Below the pieces are notes generated by a model. The model made no database searches. It was not told where the DNA came from and was given only the letters and a program-made list of their open reading frames with translations. This document shows positions 1-6,212 of a DNA stretch of 11,529 bases, one piece after another (within the stretch, counting starts at the first letter, position 1; every line of letters starts with the position of its first letter). Made by a program: the position numbers and the translations under genes. The DNA lies in the NCBI GenBank assembly GCA_018260375.1, contig JAGLBF010000051.1, positions 512-12,040 on the forward strand, read 5' to 3'. The stretch comes from Deinococcus sp. (GTDB lineage Bacteria > Deinococcota > Deinococci > Deinococcales > Deinococcaceae).

Positions 1-22
1 CTGAGGCTGAGGCCCGTAAAGT

Positions 23-274
23 GTTCCAACTGAATGCCCCACCGTTAGGGGACTGAAACTTCTACAGCCGCGAAGCTGCCAAATAGATAACCCTGTTCCA
101 ACTGAATGCCCCACCGTTAGGGGACTGAAACAAGCCAAGCTCTTGGCCTTTTAGGATGATTGCGGCGGTTCCAACTGAATGCCCCACCGTTAGGGGACTG
201 AAACCTAAGCGGCCGCTGGAGGATGCACCACCACAAGGTTCCAACTGAATGCCCCACCGTTAGGGGACTGAAGC
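23..274 (+). CRISPR. CRISPR array, leader-distal end (4 repeats, 3 full spacers)
   Basis: Four copies of a 37-bp repeat lie at 23-59, 95-131, 168-204 and 238-274. Each begins GTTCCAACTGAATG and ends GGGGACTGAAAC. Spacers are 35, 36 and 33 bp (60-94, 132-167, 205-237). The first 22 bases of the window are probably the end of another spacer, so the array continues to the left. The repeat holds a short inverted repeat (CCCC, 7-nt gap, GGGG) that could form the crRNA hairpin. The GAAAC end is typical of the 3' end of type I/III repeats, so I take the plus strand as crRNA sense, giving an 8-nt tag ACTGAAAC. The first three repeats are identical; the last reads GAAGC instead of GAAAC. A degenerate last repeat marks the leader-distal end, which also supports this orientation. 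No cas gene is in the window, so the subtype cannot be assigned. Confidence 0.97.
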
Positions 275-308
275 AGAAACAATGCGGCACAGAACCCCAC
301 AGCGCACA

Positions 309-827
309 TTAGCCTTCCCAGGTTATCCGCTCGCCTGTGTGGTGCCGATCAGGGACATCTTGCCACTGGCCTGAGGTCACCCAGCTTAGCCCAGGCTGCC
401 CCACGCGCCTTAATCTGGCATAAAAATACACCCAGGCAGGTTGGGGGCCAGTGGCCGTCTGTACGGTGACCTGGGCGCGGCGGTAGAGCGGCGGGGTGAG
501 GTGTAGTCCTTCAAGATCATCCAAAAAGGGGAGGGCAGCAGCCCAGCTCTGCGGCGTGTAGGTGTACAGCCAGCCGATGACGGGTGCGGGGTGGGCAGGG
601 TGATGGTTGGCCTGTACATCGCTCAGTTCAAAGAGGGCTGGGTAGCCTTCGGGGCGCAGGTCAGCCAACAGCGCACCCTCTAGGGTGGCACGCTGGGCGC
701 GGTACTCACCGCCTTGCTGGGCGATTTTTTCCCAGCGCTCGCCAGGCATTAGGGTGCCGTAGACAAAAATGCTCGTGAGGGCGACCGGTTCTGGCCCAGA
801 AGAGTAAGGTGCAGAGGTGCTGGACAT
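309..827 (-). CDS. Gamma-glutamylcyclotransferase-like (AIG2/GGCT fold) protein
   Basis: A 172-residue protein of the gamma-glutamylcyclotransferase/AIG2-like fold. Members cyclise gamma-glutamyl amines or dipeptides to 5-oxoproline; the substrate here is unknown. The family signature FVYGTLMPGERW is at residues 21-32, with the substrate-binding loop YGTL at 23-26. LDDLEG at 102-107 supplies the likely catalytic acid Glu106, and PPLYRRAQVTV (112-122) and WVYFY (132-136) complete the usual barrel strands. No signal peptide is seen, so it should be cytosolic. The frame stays open 88 codons further upstream, but I start at ATG 827: the extension looks non-coding, and a CATAAT box ends 7 nt before this ATG, the leaderless layout. 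The stop lies 34 bp from the last CRISPR repeat and the gene faces the array. The family call is firm, the reaction less so. Confidence 0.85.
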   Translation of the reverse strand: MSSTSAPYSSGPEPVALTSIFVYGTLMPGERWEKIAQQGGEYRAQRATLEGALLADLRPEGYPALFELSDVQANHHPAHPAPVIGWLYTYTPQSWAAALPFLDDLEGLHLTPPLYRRAQVTVQTATGPQPAWVYFYARLRRVGQPGLSWVTSGQWQDVPDRHHTGERITWEG

Positions 828-840
828 GTGCCGTATTATG
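828..840 (-). promoter_or_regulatory. Probable leaderless promoter (-10) of the GGCT-like gene
   Basis: On the minus strand a CATAAT box (835-840) is followed by 7 nt and then the ATG at 827. Transcription would start at or next to the A of the start codon. No good -35 is seen 16-18 bp upstream and there is no Shine-Dalgarno sequence. Confidence 0.5.
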
Positions 841-870
841 CTGGATTTGGCCGCTTCTGGTCGGTGGTTC

Positions 871-882
871 CGCTGATCAGCG
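871..882. promoter_or_regulatory. 12-bp perfect palindrome, possible operator
   Basis: CGCTGATCAGCG is a perfect 12-bp palindrome in the divergent intergenic region, about 45-55 nt upstream of the GGCT-like start. It is placed where a dimeric regulator could bind, but nothing identifies one. The rest of the 828-1116 gap shows only the two start-proximal -10 boxes; I see no convincing gene there. Confidence 0.2.
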
Positions 883-1102
883 CTATGCGGCTGAATGCCC
901 TTGAATGTCGGCTCAGGCAAATCGCTGCATGACCACGGGTACGGCCCGACATGGTGTTGAATGCGGGGTAAAAGCAGGCCAGCGGCCTTAGGAACAAGTA
1001 GGCATTGTGCAGTGGCGCAATCGGCACCGTTCTGACTGTACTGGATTGAAGCGCAGTGCGTGCCGCAGCTATACCTTGTTCTTGGCTGCACTCTGCCGTG
1101 GT

Positions 1103-1108
1103 TATACT
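1103..1108 (+). promoter_or_regulatory. Probable leaderless promoter (-10) of the cyclo-ligase gene
   Basis: TATACT at 1103-1108 is followed by 8 nt and the ATG at 1117. The best -35 candidates (TCTTGG or TTGGCT, 1080-1087) are weak. The close spacing and the lack of a Shine-Dalgarno sequence fit a leaderless message and decide the start codon. Confidence 0.5.
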
Positions 1109-1116
1109 GGACTTCA

Positions 1117-1698
1117 ATGCCACCTCAACCTGTTTCTGTAGTGCCCTTACCTTCTGCCAACAAAGCCGTGTGGCGGGCCTGGGCCAGGGCGCGGCGAGCA
1201 GAGTTACTGGCGCAAATGCCCGCCTTGTCTGATCAGATTGCGGGGCAGCTCACGGCCTTTTTGCAGGGCTTAGGTGTGCACACCGTGCTGGCCTACCACG
1301 CGCTGCCTGGGGAGCCGGATGTGTCGGCACTGCAATCAGACTTCAGGCTGCTGACCACCCGCGCCCACTTTGGGCCGCCGCGCTTTCTCAGCCTGCACCC
1401 CTGGGAGAGTGCCACTGAACAGAGCAAGCAGGGGATATGGCAGCCGCCCTTAGGTACGCCCGCTGCCGCACTCAGCGAAGTGGAGGCTGTATTGTTGCCT
1501 GCGCTGGCCTTTGACCGCCGTGGTGTGCGCCTGGGCTACGGCGGCGGCTTTTATGACCGGTTGCTGGCAGGCTGGCCTGGGCTGACCATTGGTGTTCTTC
1601 CTGCTGAACTGCTGGTGGCGGCCCTCCCTGCTGAAGCCCACGATGTGCGCGCCCGCTTTATAGCGACGCAAGCGGGCTGCTTGGCAGCAGCGTTGTAG
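1117..1698 (+). CDS. 5-formyltetrahydrofolate cyclo-ligase
   Basis: A 193-residue protein, normal for the 5-formyltetrahydrofolate cyclo-ligase (MTHFS/YgfA) family. It converts 5-formyl-THF plus ATP to 5,10-methenyl-THF, ADP and Pi, returning stored folate to the one-carbon pool in the cytosol. The N-terminal basic helix NKAVWRAWARARRAELL (15-31) carries the conserved Lys16 and Arg20 of the nucleotide/folate site. LPGEPDV (63-69) is the usual mid-protein motif. The family signature runs over residues 127-148, with AFDRRGVRLGYGGGFYDR as its core, and DVRARFIAT (176-184) matches the usual C-terminal stretch. The frame is open back to an ATG at 1060, but ATG 1117 has a TATACT box 8 nt upstream and gives the normal N-terminus. 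It is divergent from the GGCT-like gene; the tRNA promoter begins 20 bp after its stop. Confidence 0.93.
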   Translation: MPPQPVSVVPLPSANKAVWRAWARARRAELLAQMPALSDQIAGQLTAFLQGLGVHTVLAYHALPGEPDVSALQSDFRLLTTRAHFGPPRFLSLHPWESATEQSKQGIWQPPLGTPAAALSEVEAVLLPALAFDRRGVRLGYGGGFYDRLLAGWPGLTIGVLPAELLVAALPAEAHDVRARFIATQAGCLAAAL

Positions 1699-1717
1699 AT
1701 GGTAGCAGCAAACATGC

Positions 1718-1747
1718 TTGACAGCCTGAGCGCCCAAACCCTATACT
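1718..1747 (+). promoter_or_regulatory. Sigma-70-type promoter of tRNA-Lys
   Basis: A perfect -35 TTGACA (1718-1723), an 18-bp spacer and a -10 TATACT (1742-1747) lie 30 bp before the mature tRNA. Start is expected near 1754, giving a short 5' leader that RNase P would remove. Confidence 0.85.
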
Positions 1748-1777
1748 TTTTGACGCTACCAGGTGTAGTGAAGCCAC

Positions 1778-1850
<73 letters not shown>

Positions 1851-1853
<3 letters not shown>

Positions 1854-1916
1854 AAGAAGCCCCCCGCCCCGTGCGGGGTTTCTTATTTTATGCCCCGCCC
1901 GCTGGCTTTGCCCTTT
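1851..1916 (+). repeat. Direct repeat copy 1 (tRNA 3' end and terminator)
   Basis: This 66-bp stretch matches 3378-3443 without gaps at 59 of 66 positions. The match starts exactly at the tRNA CCA and ends at GGCTTTGCCCTTT. Together the copies bracket an AT-richer accessory segment. They may be old attL/attR-like ends, or two members of a dispersed tRNA-terminator repeat. Confidence 0.8.
1854..1889 (+). terminator. Rho-independent terminator of tRNA-Lys
   Basis: Just after the CCA a GC-rich stem (CCCCGC 1862-1867 with GCGGGG 1873-1878, loop CCCGT) is extended by AAGAA pairing with TTCTT across a small bulge. TTATTTTAT follows. Confidence 0.8.
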
Positions 1917-2033
1917 TCGCCGCACGCTTCCCAAACGTGTCTGTTACACGAAATCGGGTGAACCCTGTCCTAGTCGTACTTCTTACCTTCACACGGCCTA
2001 GTGAAAGCCGCATATGACCGGACGTGTACAGTG

Positions 2034-2927
2034 TCAAGCTCTGAACTTGGTCGGGACGTTTTCGTCTTCGGGTGGTGGCGTTATGACCACCTCATCTATA
2101 GATGACCATGTGATGCGGTCTAGAAACTCTCCTCTTTCCCTTTCGTAGCTCCACAGGGCATTGTCTATGGCTGCTGGTGTTCGGCCTATTTGCTCTGCAA
2201 CGCTGGTGATGGCCTGACGAATTAGCTTGTAGTCCTCTACATTACCCATTTTTGGAGACCAGTTACCCCCGGTAATCCTTTTAATAATTCGCAAGAGAAG
2301 AGAATCAGGTTTAACGAAGTCGGTTCGGCCCAAGCACATTAACAGGTAAGCCCCAAGCGCCAAGCCCATGCCCCGGACTTTCCCCGTTTCAGGCGTCCCG
2401 TTCACGATGCTATCCATGACTAGTATTTCGAGTTTGCCCGGTTCGCCGTCTTTACCTTCCGGTAGCTCCTGTAGCTCTTTTTTCGTTTGCAGTCCTTGTC
2501 TTGCGAAGAATTCACAAACATCGTAAGCGACTTCAACTTTTGTACGCCCAGAAATCTTCTGTCTGTTTTTGAATACGCTTGCTGCAACTTCTTCAAAGCG
2601 TTCAGGGGTGGGCCTATCACTGTCACCAACCCTTTCACTGTCACCAACCCTTATATAGCTCAGGAAACTGTCAAAGGTTAGGCTTTCCTCATCAACGATT
2701 CTTGAGTTATCGGCAACGATTCTTGAGTTATCGGCGAATCTTTCTAGTGTAGGTTTTACAACAGTTTCGTAATCCGCTTGAGCACTAAAAACACAATCCA
2801 GAACGGCATATACCCCACTCTTTTGCCAATTGGAATCGTAGGTGTCGTCTATTTTTAGTTCTTCACCCGCATACTCTATGAAGGCCAGGAGCTTGGCAGT
2901 CAGTTCTTCCGGGGTAGGCCGAGGCAT
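2034..2927 (-). CDS. HhH (EndoIII-like) fold protein of unknown function
   Basis: A 297-residue, soluble-looking protein that I do not recognise as a named family. Two stretches resemble helix-hairpin-helix DNA glycosylases of the EndoIII class. YAVLDCVFSAQADYETVV (40-57) looks like the first helix with its SAQ motif. VRGMGLALGAYLLMCLGR (184-201), then DFVKPDSLLLRII (203-215), looks like the HhH hairpin and the segment carrying the catalytic Asp (here Asp208). The position of EndoIII's catalytic Lys is occupied by a non-Lys residue, and the Cys4 iron-sulfur cluster is absent, so any activity would be monofunctional or it only binds DNA. Residues 65-78 are a doubled ADNSRIV and 93-104 a near-doubled RVGDSE, both from in-frame DNA duplications. 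A TAAAGT box (2934-2939) ends 6 nt before the ATG, fitting a leaderless start. It is AT-rich compared with its neighbours and probably acquired. DNA repair and defence roles are both guesses. Confidence 0.75.
   Translation of the reverse strand: MPRPTPEELTAKLLAFIEYAGEELKIDDTYDSNWQKSGVYAVLDCVFSAQADYETVVKPTLERFADNSRIVADNSRIVDEESLTFDSFLSYIRVGDSERVGDSDRPTPERFEEVAASVFKNRQKISGRTKVEVAYDVCEFFARQGLQTKKELQELPEGKDGEPGKLEILVMDSIVNGTPETGKVRGMGLALGAYLLMCLGRTDFVKPDSLLLRIIKRITGGNWSPKMGNVEDYKLIRQAITSVAEQIGRTPAAIDNALWSYERERGEFLDRITWSSIDEVVITPPPEDENVPTKFRA
2617..2652 (-). repeat. 18-bp in-frame tandem duplication in the HhH-like gene
   Basis: Two identical 18-bp units (2617-2634, 2635-2652; TCACTGTCACCAACCCTT on the plus strand) stand head to tail. 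Being six codons long they keep the frame and encode RVGDSE then RVGDSD. Confidence 0.9.
2693..2734 (-). repeat. 21-bp in-frame tandem duplication in the HhH-like gene
   Basis: Two identical 21-bp units (2693-2713, 2714-2734), each beginning CAACGATTC and ending TTATCGG, stand head to tail. Seven codons each, they encode ADNSRIV twice. This duplication lies 40 bp from the 18-bp one, in the same probable linker. Confidence 0.9.
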
Positions 2928-3099
2928 GAAGCGACTTTAGCACATTATTTTCCGCTAGAAAGAATAGCCGTGCAGGACGATGTTTATCAGCCTTCTTGGT
3001 ATAGAATAAAGTTGTGAAAGCCACCCTAACCTTCCCGAATGGTGACGTACTGATACGGATTCCGATTGATTTGGCGTACTTCCGAATCAATCAGGGCGG

Positions 3100-3372
3100 A
3101 TGCGAGTGGGAACAGCATACGGACTGCGCAGTATGGAGCCGCAGGCGGCGCTTTTCCGACTGTGGTGGAATGGAGCGGCAGTCCGTATGAAATACGAAGG
3201 AGCAGATTGGGTAACTAGAGGTATCTCACCTAAAGTACAATTTGCTCTGCGTGAAGCACAAAAAGAGTCCTCGGATTCCAGACATCAGATTGATTACCTG
3301 ATCGAGAAATACAAAGTCAAGGTGACGGACGCAGTACCACCTGAACCCCTGCCTAAGGGTGCTATCAGCTAG
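3100..3372 (+). CDS. Remaining open frame of the small gene (90 aa; internal start 3187 possible)
   Basis: This is the downstream frame of the disrupted gene, and it could still be translated. An automatic caller would probably start at ATG 3100. That start has no clear ribosome binding site, and residues 6-29 would come from the inverted-repeat insert. A start at ATG 3187, created by the last bases of the insert, would give 61 residues beginning MKYEGADWVTRG. It would overlap the stop of the upstream frame as ATGA, and GGAATGGAG lies upstream as a weak ribosome binding site. No domain is recognised. Listed for completeness; function and expression are unknown. Confidence 0.35.
   Translation: MRVGTAYGLRSMEPQAALFRLWWNGAAVRMKYEGADWVTRGISPKVQFALREAQKESSDSRHQIDYLIEKYKVKVTDAVPPEPLPKGAIS
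3116..3189. repeat. 74-bp element with perfect 12-bp terminal inverted repeats
   Basis: CATACGGACTGC (3116-3127) and GCAGTCCGTATG (3178-3189) are exact reverse complements enclosing 50 bp. The interior is visibly richer in GC than the surrounding gene. The left edge falls exactly on a codon boundary of the upstream frame, and deleting the element restores one long frame. Its size and form resemble the small non-coding/palindromic repeats described from Deinococcus, but I cannot confirm family membership here. No target duplication is obvious. Confidence 0.6.
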
Positions 3373-3377
3373 GCTAG

Positions 3378-3443
3378 CCAAAGAAAACCCCCGCCCCGTG
3401 TGGGGTTGCTTGTTTTATGGCCTGCCCGCTGGCTTTGCCCTTT
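3378..3443 (+). repeat. Direct repeat copy 2 (tRNA-terminator-like sequence)
   Basis: Ungapped partner of 1851-1916 with 7 differences. It starts CCAAAGAA but has no tRNA in front, since identity ends abruptly at the CCA. It also provides a terminator-like hairpin after the small gene. Confidence 0.8.
3381..3417 (+). terminator. Terminator-like hairpin inside direct repeat copy 2
   Basis: AACCCC (3386-3391) can pair with GGGGTT (3402-3407), or CCCC with GGGG around a GTGT loop, followed by GCTTGTTTTAT. It lies 9 bp after the stop of the small gene and upstream of hrpB. Confidence 0.6.
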
Positions 3444-3504
3444 CCTCCCACATGAGCGCAGGCGTACAAGCCGCGCTGAATGCCTCGCCTGATACCCTAG
3501 GCCT

Positions 3505-6093
3505 ATGCGCTTGCCTATTGCCCAGGTTCTGCCCGAATTGCGTGCCGCGCTCGCCCTGCATCCGCTGGCGCTGCTACAGGCGCCGCCTGGGGCGGGCAAA
3601 AGTACGGGCTTGCCGCTTGAACTCCTTGCCGAGCCGTGGCTGGCTGGCCAAACCATCTTGTTACTTCAGCCGCGCCGTGTGGCGGCCCGCGCCGTGGCAG
3701 CGCGGCTGGCCCAGACCCTAGGCGAGCAGGTGGGCGACACGGTGGGTCTACGGGTGCGCTTTGAGCAGCGAGTATCAGCAGCGACGCGGTTAGAGGTCAT
3801 CACTGAGGGTATTTTGCTGCGGCGCTTGCAGCGCGATCCTGAGCTGTCAGGCGTGGGTCTGGTTATCTTTGATGAATTTCATGAGCGCAGTTTAGATGCT
3901 GACCTGGGGTTGGCCCTGCTGCGCGAGGTGCAGGCCGCTCTGCGCAGTGACCTGCGGGTGCTGGTGATGTCGGCAACGCTGGACAGCGACCTGAGCGCTA
4001 AGCTGAGCACACCTGAGTCGGGCCGCCCGCCTTTGGTGGTGAGCGAGGGCCGCAGCTACCCGGTTAGTATTCGCTACCTGCCTGCTGACCCCACTGACCC
4101 GGTTGCCGCCATGCCCGCTGCAATTGTGCAGGCGCTGGGTGAGCCTATCATGGCTGCGCAGGCAGGTGATATTCTGGCCTTTTTGCCAGGTGTAGGCGAA
4201 ATACGCCGCGTGCAGCGGGCGTTGCAGGGCCTGGCTGAGCTACAGGGGGTTGAGGTGTTGCCCCTTTACGGTGACTTGCCGGTTGAAGCGCAGCAAAAAG
4301 TCATTTCGCCCAGTAATATGCAGGGTGAGACGCAGGGGAGTCTGCGCCGAGTCATCCTGGCAACCAGCATTGCTGAAACCAGCCTGACCATTGCGGGCGT
4401 GCGGGTGGTGATTGACAGCGGCTTGGCGCGGGTGCAGCAGTATGATCCGGGGCGCTCGCTTAGCCGCCTGGTCACCACCCGCCTCAGCCGTGACAGCGCC
4501 GATCAGCGTGCAGGGCGTGCGGGGCGCTTGGCTGCGGGCGTGGCTTACCGCCTGTGGAGCGAGCGCACCCATGCCAACTTGCCCGCCGCACGCCCGCCTG
4601 AAATCCTGGTGGCTGACCTAACCCCGCTGCGGCTAGAAGTAGCGGGCTGGGGCAGCGCTGTCGGTGACTTACCCTGGCTAGATGCGCCGCCCGCACTGCG
4701 CTTGCAAGCTGCTGAGCAACTGCTTATGGGTCTGGGCGCACTGGAGCCAGATACGGCTGCCGTGCCGCGCATCACGTTGGCAGGCCGCGAACTGCTGAGT
4801 TTGCCCACCCACCCACGCCTTGCCAACATGCTGCGCGGCGCACAGGCACAGGGTCTCGCCGCACTAGGCGCTGACCTTGCTGCCTTGTTAGAGGAGCGTG
4901 ACCCTTTGCCACGCGGCAGCGGCAGCGACATAAGCGCCCGACAAGAAGCCCTCAGGCGTGACCGTGCCGGCAGCAAGCACAGTGGTGACAAAGCCGTGCT
5001 AGAGCGTGTAGAGCGCCTTAGCCGGCAGTGGCGCAAGCTGTTGGGTATGCGTGCAGCTGACCCAAGCAGATCTGGGTCAAGCACATCTGGCTCAAATACA
5101 GCTGATCTAGAAGTCACCGATCCTTACGCAGTGGGCCGCCTGCTGCTGCTGGCCTATCCTGAACGCGCTGCCCAGCTGCGAACGGGCAGCCGCACCCGTT
5201 ACCTGCTGTCAGGCGGGCAAGGCGTAGAGCTCGATGACCATGACCCGCTGGCAGGCCGGCCTTACCTGTTGGCTGCTCAGCTTGATATGAGCGGCGGGCA
5301 GTCTGGGAGCAGTCAGGGCCGAGTGTTTTTGGCGGCTGAACTAAATCCTGCCGACCTGCCCGCCACGCTAGAGCAGCGGGTAGAGTGGGACGGGCGCACA
5401 GGCAGCCTCAAGGCCCAGGAAGAACAGCGTTACGGAGCGCTGGTACTCAGCAGCCGGCCGCTCAGCGACATTCCCGACGACCTGCGCCTAGACGCCTTGC
5501 AAGGGGCTTTGCGGCAAGAGGGTCTCAGCTTGCTCAACTGGACAGATGAGGCGCGGCAGTGGCAAGCCCGCGTGCTGAGCTTGCGCCAGTGGCGCCCCAC
5601 CGAACCCTGGCCGGGTGTGTCAGACGGGGCGCTGCTGGCTGACCTGAGTTGGCTCGCGCCGTTTCTCACTCAGGTGCGCCGCCGCGAAGATTTTGCCCGC
5701 GTACCCCTGCTGCAGGCCCTCGGCTCACTGTTGTCCTGGCCCTTGCCCCGCCAGCTTGACCACCTTGCCCCCACCCACCTCACCGTTCCCAGCGGGCATA
5801 GCATTCGCTTAGAGTACCGTGCGGGCGGCGAAGCGCCTATCTTGGCGGTCAAGCTGCAAGAACTGTTTGGCCTCGCCGACACGCCCACCGTCAACGAAGG
5901 CCGAACGCCCGTGCTGCTGCACCTGCTGTCGCCCGCTCGCCGCCCCGTGCAAATCACCCAAGATCTGCGCTCATTCTGGCAAGGCGGTTACTTTGAAGTC
6001 CGCAAAGACCTGCGCGGGCAGTATCCCAAGCACCCTTGGCCCGATGACCCGTGGACAGCCATACCGACGCGGGCCATCAAAAAGCGGATGTAG
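3505..6093 (+). CDS. hrpB: ATP-dependent RNA helicase HrpB (DEAH family)
   Basis: An 862-residue DEAH/RHA-type superfamily 2 helicase, slightly longer than E. coli HrpB (about 810). The RecA-like core shows Walker A APPGAGKST (26-34), motif Ia PRR (56-58), TEGILLRRL (100-108), motif II DEFH (123-126; HrpB has H-E variants here), motif III SAT (156-158), SIAETSLTIAGVRVVID (288-304) and motif VI QRAGRAGR (334-341). The winged-helix/ratchet region and the HrpB-specific C-terminal domain follow, ending with the family hallmark LRGQYPKHPWPDDP near the C-terminus. A Ser-rich stretch at 521-533, from a degenerate 15-bp DNA repeat, lies in a likely linker and may explain some extra length. HrpB is cytosolic; its RNA targets are poorly defined. 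ATG 3505 gives the usual short N-terminus; a TACCCT box ends 6 nt upstream. Convergent with lon. Confidence 0.95.
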   Translation: MRLPIAQVLPELRAALALHPLALLQAPPGAGKSTGLPLELLAEPWLAGQTILLLQPRRVAARAVAARLAQTLGEQVGDTVGLRVRFEQRVSAATRLEVITEGILLRRLQRDPELSGVGLVIFDEFHERSLDADLGLALLREVQAALRSDLRVLVMSATLDSDLSAKLSTPESGRPPLVVSEGRSYPVSIRYLPADPTDPVAAMPAAIVQALGEPIMAAQAGDILAFLPGVGEIRRVQRALQGLAELQGVEVLPLYGDLPVEAQQKVISPSNMQGETQGSLRRVILATSIAETSLTIAGVRVVIDSGLARVQQYDPGRSLSRLVTTRLSRDSADQRAGRAGRLAAGVAYRLWSERTHANLPAARPPEILVADLTPLRLEVAGWGSAVGDLPWLDAPPALRLQAAEQLLMGLGALEPDTAAVPRITLAGRELLSLPTHPRLANMLRGAQAQGLAALGADLAALLEERDPLPRGSGSDISARQEALRRDRAGSKHSGDKAVLERVERLSRQWRKLLGMRAADPSRSGSSTSGSNTADLEVTDPYAVGRLLLLAYPERAAQLRTGSRTRYLLSGGQGVELDDHDPLAGRPYLLAAQLDMSGGQSGSSQGRVFLAAELNPADLPATLEQRVEWDGRTGSLKAQEEQRYGALVLSSRPLSDIPDDLRLDALQGALRQEGLSLLNWTDEARQWQARVLSLRQWRPTEPWPGVSDGALLADLSWLAPFLTQVRRREDFARVPLLQALGSLLSWPLPRQLDHLAPTHLTVPSGHSIRLEYRAGGEAPILAVKLQELFGLADTPTVNEGRTPVLLHLLSPARRPVQITQDLRSFWQGGYFEVRKDLRGQYPKHPWPDDPWTAIPTRAIKKRM

Positions 6094-6212
6094 GTCTTTA
6101 TAATAGGCCGCTTGAAGGTAAGTATCAGGAAAGCTAGTCTGTGTTAGTCAATCTTAATGATAGTATCCAACGTTTGCTAAGGCTTGCGCAATACCTAGGC
6201 GCAGTCCATATG

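Larger units (their letters stand above)
3014..3372 (+). pseudogene. Small gene split by a 74-bp inverted-repeat element
   Basis: From GTG 3014 a frame begins VKATLTFPNGDVLIRIPIDL and reaches codon 34 (CAG, ending 3115). It then enters a 74-bp segment with 12-bp terminal inverted repeats (3116-3189) and stops at TGA 3188-3190. Removing exactly 3116-3189 joins GGCEWEQ to KYEGADWVTRGIS in one open frame of 94 residues ending at TAG 3370-3372. This suggests the intact gene lacked the insert. A TAGAAT box (3002-3007) ends 6 nt before the GTG, the leaderless layout. I do not recognise the protein: the N-terminus looks like beta strands, the middle (FALREAQKESSDSRHQIDYLIEKY) looks helical, and the tail is Pro-rich. 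It is divergent from the HhH-like gene, 86 bp apart. Alternatively both halves may be made as separate peptides through the ATGA overlap at 3187-3190. Confidence 0.5.
1917..3377. mobile_element. Putative small genomic island at tRNA-Lys (no integrase seen)
   Basis: The segment between the two direct repeats is clearly poorer in GC than its flanks: sample lines count about 42-45% GC, against 75% in a line of hrpB. It carries an HhH-like gene and a divergent disrupted small gene, and no conserved backbone gene. Position at a tRNA 3' end, flanking direct repeats and foreign base composition are the usual signs of an integrated element. No integrase, transposase or other mobility gene is present, so if it was mobile it is now a remnant or was moved in trans. 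I see no gene in 1917-2033. Confidence 0.4.

Noticed and set aside
1..308. Minus-strand frame through the CRISPR array (62-244)
   Set aside because: It is translated repeat and spacer sequence with no coding signature.
836..1123. Minus-strand frame in the divergent GGCT/cyclo-ligase gap, and the long N-terminal extension of the GGCT frame
   Set aside because: No family resemblance, no start signals, and both overlap the likely promoters of the two real genes.
2863..3090. 75-codon minus frame upstream of the HhH-like gene
   Set aside because: It overlaps the starts of both divergent genes and shows no domain or start signal.
1917..3377. Classical insertion sequence
   Set aside because: No transposase frame and no terminal inverted repeats at the ends of the segment; only the imperfect direct repeats are present.
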